From contig SKVE01000825.1 of assembly GCA_007129635.1 (NCBI GenBank), positions 1 to 5,345 on the forward strand: 5,345 nt of DNA, read 5' to 3'. The DNA comes from Planctomycetaceae bacterium. GTDB taxonomy: Bacteria; Planctomycetota; Planctomycetia; Pirellulales; Pirellulaceae. Shown in pieces: positions 1-5,345 of the stretch (position 1 is its first letter; each line of letters begins with the position of its first letter). Both the position numbers and the translations under genes were made by a program. The notes below the pieces were generated by a model, which was not told the origin of the DNA, searched no databases, and was given only the letters and a program-made list of their open reading frames with translations.

Positions 1-19
1 TCCGACGTCGCTTGACGCA

Positions 20-1342
20 TTAGAATCGTGCGGGCAATTTGAAATCGTATTTCCCCAGCATGGTGTAGATGTGGATCAAGGCCCGGTCCATCATTCGCTC
101 GCCGGCGCCCAACTCGACCCAACCGACCAACGGATCGGCTCCGTAACCGCCTTCGGCCGTGGCTTCGATGGTGGGAAAGTACATGTGGTGGCCGTTGCAG
201 CAGCCGAACACAAAGACTCGCACGTCCCGCGCACGCTCTTTCAAGCGGACGCTGTGCTGGCTGAACCACTCGCCCGAACCACCGACCAACGCCAGCTCGC
301 GGTTGATCAAAACGACCGTCAGACGCGGGCGGATGAGATTGTTTCGCAGATCTTCATCCACGCTGGCGGCCACCAGTTCGGAGAAAAAGGCGGTGCGGAA
401 CAGCAATCGGGTCAACGGGTTGCCCAACGACATCCGCGTGCTGAACTGGAAGACCTCTTCGCGAGTTTCCAATCGCGGTCGCTTGGGGACCCGGGTCTCG
501 ATGGCCTGAGCCATTTCGACCACGTGTTGGGCCAAGGCTTGTCCATAAGCTTCGATGCCCCGTATTCCTTCGGGCCGATTGACGGTCAAGTCGCCCAGCG
601 CGCCTTGCATGAACAAACAAGGCGTCCCCATCTGTTGCTCGACAGCGTTCATCATCTGGCCCGGCCATTCCGCTGAAAAACGCAGATCGTCCACGTCCAG
701 CATGGTCGGATGGGCAGCAAAATTGACGAGCACCGCGATCGGCTTCCCGCCCAGGTCATCGAAACGGACCACTCCCAGTTCGGAATCCACCGGTTTGGGT
801 TCGATTTTGGAATGACGGTTGCGGTTCATGTCCAATGGTTTCGCCCCCCAACCGATGCGAGCTGGTTGCACATCGGCCGCAGCCTGCTGGATGACCCGAA
901 TGATCTTTTGTTCCAGTTCCGTTGCGTAAGCCACCGCATCGTCGAAGGCCCCTTGTCCCTTGCCGGGCTCGTCCAGCAACTCGATGACCGGCCCATGGTG
1001 GGTATGCGAACCGACGATCATCGACATGCAGATGCCGGACGACTGCCGAATAGCCTCGCGGATGCGGACCAACATGTCTTCTCGCGGTGCTCGGCCCAGA
1101 TCCAGCCCGACCAGGGCAAGTTTTTGGTCGCCGACATCGATCACCAGCGCTTTGGCATACAGCGGATCACGCGTTCCGGTGGACAATGCGTTACCTCGCG
1201 CGCCATAACCCCACATGGGTGTGGGCCGAGTGGGGGTGATATCTTCTTTCGCGAATCCGACTTGGAATTCTGCAGCGACACCACGCTGCGTCAGCAGGAT
1301 GAGCAGGGCACAACATGCGAAAGTCATGGGCAGTCGGATCAT
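20..1342 (-). CDS. Secreted neutral/alkaline ceramidase-like hydrolase (Zn-dependent family), catalytic Ser position occupied by Thr
   Basis: The 440-residue product (start to TAA at 20-22) begins with a signal peptide: a short basic start, a hydrophobic stretch FACCALLILL, and likely cleavage after VAA near residue 24, so it is exported. Family features in order: the N-terminal GFAKEDITP...MWGYG stretch, GSHTHHGP (His 113, 115, 116), NFAAHPT (His 211), GALGDLTVN (about 247-255), GGSGEW (Glu 358) and MYFPT...GGYG (Tyr 388, about 398-400). In neutral ceramidases two His, a Glu and a Tyr bind zinc, and a Ser in a GDVSPN-like motif attacks the amide of ceramide. Candidate zinc ligands are all present, but the Ser position reads Thr. 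The protein is shorter than full bacterial ceramidases (about 650 residues) and seems to lack the C-terminal domain. The ATG at 1342 is preferred because it has GAGG (1348-1351) five bases upstream and gives a proper signal peptide. A 25-residue longer start at 1417 would lie inside the palindromic element. The fold is fairly sure; the substrate is unknown. Confidence 0.85.
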   Translation of the reverse strand: MIRLPMTFACCALLILLTQRGVAAEFQVGFAKEDITPTRPTPMWGYGARGNALSTGTRDPLYAKALVIDVGDQKLALVGLDLGRAPREDMLVRIREAIRQSSGICMSMIVGSHTHHGPVIELLDEPGKGQGAFDDAVAYATELEQKIIRVIQQAAADVQPARIGWGAKPLDMNRNRHSKIEPKPVDSELGVVRFDDLGGKPIAVLVNFAAHPTMLDVDDLRFSAEWPGQMMNAVEQQMGTPCLFMQGALGDLTVNRPEGIRGIEAYGQALAQHVVEMAQAIETRVPKRPRLETREEVFQFSTRMSLGNPLTRLLFRTAFFSELVAASVDEDLRNNLIRPRLTVVLINRELALVGGSGEWFSQHSVRLKERARDVRVFVFGCCNGHHMYFPTIEATAEGGYGADPLVGWVELGAGERMMDRALIHIYTMLGKYDFKLPARF

Positions 1343-1347
1343 AGGGG

Positions 1348-1351
1348 CCTC
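1348..1351 (-). promoter_or_regulatory. Ribosome binding site of the ceramidase-like gene
   Basis: On the minus strand GAGG lies five bases before the ATG at 1342-1340. It decides between this start and the upstream in-frame ATG at 1417, which would begin inside the palindromic element and push the signal peptide 25 residues into the protein. Confidence 0.55.
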
Positions 1352-1355
1352 GTGA

Positions 1356-1359
1356 TAAC
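1356..1359. repeat. Left copy of candidate target site duplication, TAAC
   Basis: TAAC directly abuts the left end of the palindromic element. The second copy is at 1523-1526. In both places the next two bases are GG, so the duplication could be read as 6 bp, but the 4-bp reading leaves perfectly matched element ends. A 4-bp match alone can occur by chance; its exact position at both ends makes it meaningful. Confidence 0.5.
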
Positions 1360-1522
1360 GGCAACTCGCAGGGAATAATCTACCCGCAGCGCTGTGGCCG
1401 GTCTCTGACCGAGCCACCCCGCCGGCCGAAGGTCTCCAATATCGCAGGAGACCTTTGGTCGGCGGTTTCGGCGGGGTCGGAGACCCTCGCCGAACGCGGT
1501 AGATTATTTCCTGCGAGTTGCC
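1360..1522. mobile_element. 163-bp palindromic element (MITE-like) with TAAC target duplication
   Basis: The two ends are inverted copies. Left 1360-1384 and right 1498-1522 match at 24 of 25 positions, starting GGCAACTCGC at the left and ending GCGAGTTGCC at the right. Inside, 1400-1410 pairs with 1475-1485, and 1419-1437 pairs with 1447-1465 around a 9-base loop (1438-1446), with the exact core AAGGTCTCC / GGAGACCTT. TAAC stands directly outside both ends (1356-1359 and 1523-1526), as expected for a 4-bp target duplication. There is no coding capacity, so any movement would need a transposase supplied from elsewhere. I cannot name the family. It sits 17 bp upstream of the ceramidase-like ATG, so a minus-strand transcript starting beyond it would carry the hairpin in its leader. 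An alternative is a large non-mobile hairpin, but the flanking repeat argues for insertion. Confidence 0.7.
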
Positions 1523-1526
1523 TAAC
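1523..1526. repeat. Right copy of candidate target site duplication, TAAC
   Basis: This is the same tetranucleotide in direct orientation, immediately after the right end of the palindromic element, matching the copy at 1356-1359. Confidence 0.5.
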
Positions 1527-1705
1527 GGTGTTTGCTTCGCAGGACATCAAGTGAAATGGTGCCTCTAAGATTATCGTGTCATCGCGGCAGGAAAAGCCCC
1601 TCGGGTCGCCATCCGATTGGCCCAGTCCGGCCGGACGGCGCCAGCCCTGCTAGCAAAGGCAGGTGAAGCTTGCCGATCAGACCCCTAGATCCCCGAGGGT
1701 TCACG
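1527..1705. other. Intergenic stretch without a recognisable gene
   Basis: I find no convincing coding frame or structured RNA here. It holds a 12-bp perfect palindrome, GTCCGGCCGGAC (1625-1636), and an 8-bp inverted pair CCCTCGGG (1598-1605) / CCCGAGGG (1692-1699) separated by 86 bases. Both are within what chance gives in GC-rich DNA. It probably contains upstream control sequence for one or both divergent genes. Confidence 0.5.
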
Positions 1706-1734
1706 TTGCCGTCGATCGGTCTGGCGGCTACAAT
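1706..1734 (+). promoter_or_regulatory. Sigma-70-type promoter for the kdsC / OstA-like operon
   Basis: A -35 box TTGCCG (1706-1711) is followed after exactly 17 bases by a -10 box TACAAT (1729-1734). Each differs from the consensus (TTGACA, TATAAT) at one or two positions. Transcription would begin near 1741, giving a leader of roughly 125 bases before the kdsC start. The leader contains a pyrimidine-rich run around 1750-1770. No operator is recognisable. This is the best promoter match in the intergenic region and points toward the plus-strand genes. Confidence 0.6.
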
Positions 1735-1854
1735 CCGCCCGCCCCAGCTTGTCTCTTTCGCTTTCTCCTTTAGGTCACGGAAGACATGGCGTCGACGATC
1801 GACGAACTGGCTGGTGGTAGCATGCAGCCGCGGATGGTCGTCGGCTGGCTGAAC

Positions 1855-1858
1855 AGGA
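1855..1858 (+). promoter_or_regulatory. Likely ribosome binding site of kdsC
   Basis: AGGA lies nine bases before the ATG at 1868 and has no space before the ATG at 1859. This favours the later start, which removes only three residues and touches no motif. Confidence 0.4.
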
Positions 1859-1867
1859 ATGGAGTCC

Positions 1868-2398
1868 ATGGGGAAAATCACGATCGAGCAACGTTGTCGT
1901 CAGATCGAGCTGATCCTTACCGACGTCGATGGCGTGCTGACCGATGGCGGCATCTACTTCGACAATCAGGGCATTGAACTGAAGCGTTTTCATATCCGCG
2001 ACGGGATGGGAATCCGGTTGTGGCAGCGAGCCGGGTATCAACTGGGTCTGTTGACGGCTCGACCGTCCCACATCGTCAAGGTGCGGGCGGCCGAGTTGAA
2101 CATCGACTTGGTCCGGCAGGGATTTCAACACAAGCTGCAGGCCGCTAAGGAGCTGATCGACCAGTTGGACCTGAGCCCCGATCAGGTTTGCCATGTGGGT
2201 GATGACCTGGTAGATCTGCCGGTCATTCGGCACGTTGGTTTGGGGGTGGCCGTCCAGGATGCTGCCGAGGACGTGCGAAACGGGGCGGATTACGTCACGC
2301 AGGTGCCCGGTGGTCGCGGCGCCTTGCGGGAGGTGATCGAATTGGTGCTCAAGGCGAAAGGTCGTTGGGACGACCTGGTTCGCAATTACATCTACTAG
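1868..2398 (+). CDS. kdsC: 3-deoxy-D-manno-octulosonate 8-phosphate phosphatase (KdsC, HAD superfamily type IIIA)
   Basis: This cytoplasmic enzyme removes phosphate from Kdo-8-phosphate to give Kdo, an inner-core LPS sugar. Counting from the ATG at 1868 (176 residues), the HAD motifs are all present: ILTDVDGVLTDGG with nucleophile Asp19 and acid/base Asp21, LLTARPS (motif II, Thr63), a Lys near residue 89 (motif III, HKLQAAK), and VGDDLVDLPV with Asp112/113 (motif IV). The late GGRGALREV and the C-terminal GRWDDLVRNYIY tail match the KdsC-specific end that reaches the neighbouring active site in the tetramer. There is no cap domain, as usual for this family; length is typical. The ATG at 1859 is in frame but has AGGA directly against it; from 1868 the AGGA (1855-1858) lies nine bases upstream, so I prefer 1868. 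Motif II has Ala where E. coli KdsC has Gly (TGR). The next gene follows after 20 bases, so they are probably co-transcribed. No kdsD isomerase is seen upstream. Confidence 0.92.
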   Translation: MGKITIEQRCRQIELILTDVDGVLTDGGIYFDNQGIELKRFHIRDGMGIRLWQRAGYQLGLLTARPSHIVKVRAAELNIDLVRQGFQHKLQAAKELIDQLDLSPDQVCHVGDDLVDLPVIRHVGLGVAVQDAAEDVRNGADYVTQVPGGRGALREVIELVLKAKGRWDDLVRNYIY

Positions 2399-2418
2399 CG
2401 GCCGATGGTTCACCGCGC

Positions 2419-5345
2419 ATGGCTCCACGTTTCCAACGTACCGCCAAGATGTTCGCTGCCGTCACCGGTGCGTACTTGGTGTACAGTCTGGCGGTCGTGC
2501 CGGTCATCGAACCAACAGCAGCTCGCCGCGATCCCTTGCTTTCCACGCTGGTCGAATCCATCCCCAGCACCATGATCCCTTTACGCGAGGCGAATCTGGA
2601 GTCGCTCTTTTCGCCCGGGGACTGGGAATTGGATAATCCGATGGTCTTGAAGACCGACCGCGGGATGCTGTTGATCAAAGATTATCGCATGCGGGACGAT
2701 GGGAGCTTAGAGCTAGTCCCCTGCACGCTGATTTTGGCCGATACCGGCCCCGGTGGCGCCGCCACGGGCATCGAAGGTCCGATCGGCAGCCAGCGCCCGG
2801 TGCTACTGCGATCGTCACAAGGCGCTTTGATCCGCTTCGATCGACCTCTGGACCTGACGCGAGGCCAATTCGGCCAGCTTGAGAGCGGTTGGCTGGTCGG
2901 TCCGGTGACGATCCAGAGCCCCGAATCGCGGCCCGGAGCCAACGACGCATTGGATCTTCGTACCGACAGCATCCAGATCACGCGCGAGCGCATTATCGCA
3001 CCTTACGATGTCATCTTTCGTTACGGCGAGAATACCGGACGTGGGCGTGATCTGATCGTCAGCCTTGGCCCATCGCCTGACCACAGGTCTGGCTCTACCG
3101 TGGAAGACGAACCGTTCGGCCAGCTCCGGTCGCTGGAACTGGTGCATGTCGAAAGCCTGCGGCTGCGATTGCCCAGCGCGGAAGAGCGCGTGGATGCCGA
3201 CAACAAGCCCGCAGCGGGCATCGATACGGAAGGTCGCAGCCGCACAGAGTTTGACCGCTTGGCCGATGGCAAGTTTCCGCTGCCTGGCGACGTCCATGTG
3301 ACCTGTCGCGGCCCGTTCCGCCTGGATTTCCAGCGGCTGATCGCCACCTTGGAAGACCAGGTGGAAATGGTTCAGAAGAACCCCTCGGGCCCGCATGACC
3401 GAGTGACGGCGGACTTGCTCCGCATCGGTTTCGCCCGGATCGCGTCTCCTGATTCGCAGCAGGAAAACGATTCGACCGAGGATCGACTGCGCCAATCCCG
3501 CCTGGCGATCACGAAGATCGTCCTGCAAGGGACGCCTGCGCGGCTGGACATCCCCTCGGCGTCGCTGGCGGCACAGGCCGAGCGGATGGAGTATCACCCG
3601 GAGACGCGTCAGATCCGGATGACCGACCAACACCAGGCCATGTTGCGATACGAGCAGCACGAGTTCCGCGGGAAGCAGGTCCACTATGTGCCTGGCGATG
3701 ATGGACAATTGGGGCACTTGGTCGCAGAAGGACCGGGCCTGCTGCGCGGTACATCCCCTGATCAGCCCGATAAGATCTTCGAAGCCAGTTGGCAGGACCG
3801 ACTGGTCGTTCAGCCTCATCAAGGAGACCAGGCCATTTCGCTGCTGGGTGGCGCTCACATTCGCTACGCGGGGATGGGGGAATTCGCGGCCAACGATCTG
3901 CACCTTTGGTTGCAAGAGATTCCAACAGCGAACGATTCCGATGGACGTTCCCGATTCGACTATCGTCCGTCGCGCATGCTGGCCGAGGGCCGGGTGCGCG
4001 TGGATTCTCCTCAGTTGGTCGGTGGAACGGAAAAGGTCGAGGTCTGGATCCGACACGACTCGGCCCAACCAGAACGCCCGTCCGCGACTGCCGCAGCCCG
4101 CGGCCCTGGCCCTTTCAGCCCGCCATCGAAGCTTTCAGCACAACAGTTCGATCTGGCAGGGGATCATCTGCAAGTCCAACTGCTGCAGTCGGGCAACGAC
4201 ATGGTCGTCGAGCACTTGATCCTGGACGGCAACGTCCGTCTACGCGAGATCCAGACCGCTCGACCCGGGGAAACCCCGCTGAACGTTTCCGGACATCTGA
4301 TCCAGTTGGAGAATGCGAACACACCGCAGACTCGGATGCTGGTCCTGGGCGGTCCGGCGGAAGTCGCCGCGCGGCACGTGGCGGTCGTGGGTGAAAGGAT
4401 CCAGTTGAATCGCGAACGAAACCGCCTGTGGATCCCCGGCGCCGGCAGCATGCGGTTGCCGATCGCCGCCACCGCGTTGCAAGATCGCCAGGCTGCCGAC
4501 TCGGATGCATCGCCCGGTTCCATGACCATCCAATGGCAAGATCGGATGCTGTTCGACGGGCAACTCGCCCAGTTCGAGGGAGGGGTTCGGATGCGCGGCG
4601 AGCAGCCCGCCAAGGATGGACAGGTCTTCGATCTGCTGCTGGCCGGCGATCATCTGGACGTCGCCTTGACCCAGCGCATCGACTTTTCCGATGACAAACC
4701 GCCGACCGATGTGCATGTGGGACGCGTCGCATTTCGCGGAGATGTGTTGCTGCAAAACGCCTCGCATCGCGACGGACTGCGGACCTCGATCGACCGCATG
4801 CACGTTCGCGACTTGACGATCGACCAGCCGAGCGGTCGTCTGCACGCGGCAGGTCCCGGTTGGGGCTCGTCGGTACGTCGCAATCAGCCAATGCATGGGG
4901 GAACAGACGAACGGTCCGCCGCCACCCAGATCGCAGGAACCTCTTCCCCGTTGGTGTATTTGCGAGTCGATTTCGAAGATCAGATCGTCGGCAACCTTCA
5001 CGACCGAGTGATTGAGTTCCATGGTCGAGTACGCACGTTGTACGGACCGGTCGCCGACTGGCGCGATCGACTGGAACCCGACCCCCGCGATGGTCTGGCA
5101 CCCGGTGTGTACTTGCTGACCAGCGATCGACTGGCGTTGGCCGAAATGCAAGTGTCCGGGACCGAGTCGGCGTCGATCGAGGTGATCGCCGACGGGAACA
5201 CGACCGTCGAAGGCAGCCAATTCACCGCGAGGGCCTGGCGAGTCTCCTACGCCCGAGCTAAGGAACTGCTGATCCTACAAGGCGATGGACGAAACGATGC
5301 CGAACTGTGGCTCAAAGGCAGCGTCACCCCCGACGCGGCCGCTCA
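2419..5345 (+). CDS. Large membrane-anchored LptC/LptA (OstA-like) multi-repeat protein, 3' end outside window
   Basis: The frame is open from ATG 2419 to the window end, at least 975 residues, with no stop. Residues 1-10 are basic, and about 11-30 (MFAAVTGAYL onward) form one hydrophobic segment, giving an anchored protein with a periplasmic body, as in LptC. The body is rich in short beta-strand units typical of the LptA/LptC/OstA fold: about 73-106, 176-216 (LRTDSIQITRERI), 290-306 (GDVHVTCRGPF), 383-405 (LAAQAERMEYHPETRQIRM), 572-681 (clearest: LSAQQFDLAGDHLQV, LILDGNVRL, VSGHLIQLE, MLVLGGPAEV, IQLNRERNRLWIPGAGSM), 719-740 (FEGGVRMRG), 767-780 (VAFRGDVLLQN), 845-880 and 930-965 (GSQFTARAWRVSYA). 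LptA proteins are about 180 residues, so this is several units long. Lpt proteins carry LPS from inner to outer membrane. It follows kdsC by 20 bases with no clear Shine-Dalgarno, so translation may be coupled. ATG 2449 is a possible but less likely start. Family assignment is by motif reading; many databases would probably call it hypothetical. Confidence 0.75.
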   Translation, partial: MAPRFQRTAKMFAAVTGAYLVYSLAVVPVIEPTAARRDPLLSTLVESIPSTMIPLREANLESLFSPGDWELDNPMVLKTDRGMLLIKDYRMRDDGSLELVPCTLILADTGPGGAATGIEGPIGSQRPVLLRSSQGALIRFDRPLDLTRGQFGQLESGWLVGPVTIQSPESRPGANDALDLRTDSIQITRERIIAPYDVIFRYGENTGRGRDLIVSLGPSPDHRSGSTVEDEPFGQLRSLELVHVESLRLRLPSAEERVDADNKPAAGIDTEGRSRTEFDRLADGKFPLPGDVHVTCRGPFRLDFQRLIATLEDQVEMVQKNPSGPHDRVTADLLRIGFARIASPDSQQENDSTEDRLRQSRLAITKIVLQGTPARLDIPSASLAAQAERMEYHPETRQIRMTDQHQAMLRYEQHEFRGKQVHYVPGDDGQLGHLVAEGPGLLRGTSPDQPDKIFEASWQDRLVVQPHQGDQAISLLGGAHIRYAGMGEFAANDLHLWLQEIPTANDSDGRSRFDYRPSRMLAEGRVRVDSPQLVGGTEKVEVWIRHDSAQPERPSATAAARGPGPFSPPSKLSAQQFDLAGDHLQVQLLQSGNDMVVEHLILDGNVRLREIQTARPGETPLNVSGHLIQLENANTPQTRMLVLGGPAEVAARHVAVVGERIQLNRERNRLWIPGAGSMRLPIAATALQDRQAADSDASPGSMTIQWQDRMLFDGQLAQFEGGVRMRGEQPAKDGQVFDLLLAGDHLDVALTQRIDFSDDKPPTDVHVGRVAFRGDVLLQNASHRDGLRTSIDRMHVRDLTIDQPSGRLHAAGPGWGSSVRRNQPMHGGTDERSAATQIAGTSSPLVYLRVDFEDQIVGNLHDRVIEFHGRVRTLYGPVADWRDRLEPDPRDGLAPGVYLLTSDRLALAEMQVSGTESASIEVIADGNTTVEGSQFTARAWRVSYARAKELLILQGDGRNDAELWLKGSVTPDAAA

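Noticed and set aside
71..1378. Plus-strand frames opposite the ceramidase-like gene (71-676, 710-1378 and smaller)
   Set aside because: They are antisense to a gene with clear family motifs and a signal peptide; their translations show no family features.
1343..1417. Upstream start giving the ceramidase-like protein 25 more residues
   Set aside because: The added residues come mostly from the palindromic element and would precede the signal peptide; the ATG at 1342 has a well spaced GAGG.
1360..1522. Reading the palindrome as a transcription terminator
   Set aside because: It lies at the 5' ends of two divergent genes, not after a gene, has no T-run next to the stem, and is far longer than an intrinsic terminator.
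1625..1636. 12-bp perfect palindrome GTCCGGCCGGAC as an operator
   Set aside because: About one such palindrome is expected by chance in a window of this size, and it is some 70 bp upstream of the -35 box with no second copy seen.
1775..2428. 217-codon minus-strand frame over kdsC
   Set aside because: It is the reverse of the kdsC coding sequence, which has all HAD motifs on the plus strand.
2405..2569. ATG at 2405 as the start of the gene after kdsC
   Set aside because: That frame meets TGA after about 54 codons and its translation shows no structure; the ATG at 2419 opens the long frame with a membrane anchor.
2815..4068. 417-codon open frame on the minus strand
   Set aside because: It lies wholly inside the long plus-strand frame, which shows OstA-like strand patterns and a membrane anchor. 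The minus frame has no recognisable motifs and is an expected by-product of GC-rich codon use.
4115..5220. Two overlapping minus-strand frames of 328 and 326 codons (4115-5101 and 4240-5220)
   Set aside because: Both are antisense to the OstA-like gene. The first is a low-complexity Arg/Ser/Pro-rich translation; neither has a motif I recognise.

Overview
The window looks like chromosomal DNA from a Gram-negative, moderately GC-rich bacterium. The best guess is a planctomycete of the Pirellulaceae type. The reasons are a secreted neutral-ceramidase-like protein of the kind abundant in that phylum, weak Shine-Dalgarno sequences, and a Kdo/LPS-type gene pair whose second member is an unusually long protein. 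The assignment is inferred from gene content; there is no marker gene in the window.

Layout: (1) Bases 20-1342, minus strand, encode a complete secreted protein with a neutral/alkaline ceramidase-type N-terminal fold. (2) Bases 1343-1867 are a divergent intergenic region. It holds a 163-bp nearly palindromic element (1360-1522) flanked by the direct repeat TAAC, which looks like a small non-autonomous mobile element. It ends 17 bp before the ceramidase-like start codon. The region also holds a convincing sigma-70-type promoter (1706-1734) pointing at the plus-strand genes. (3) Bases 1868-2398, plus strand, encode a KdsC-type HAD phosphatase (Kdo-8-phosphate phosphatase). (4) Twenty bases later, at 2419, a very long plus-strand reading frame begins and runs off the end of the window (at least 975 codons). 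It has one N-terminal membrane anchor followed by many short beta-strand units of the LptC/LptA (OstA-like) type.

How they fit together: in proteobacteria kdsC lies directly upstream of lptC-lptA-lptB, coupling Kdo synthesis to LPS export. Here kdsC is followed by a single large anchored, multi-repeat OstA-like protein, as if LptC and several LptA units were joined in one polypeptide. It is the most interesting item in the window, followed by the palindromic element. The ceramidase-like gene is divergent and probably functionally unrelated; it has Thr where the usual catalytic Ser is expected.
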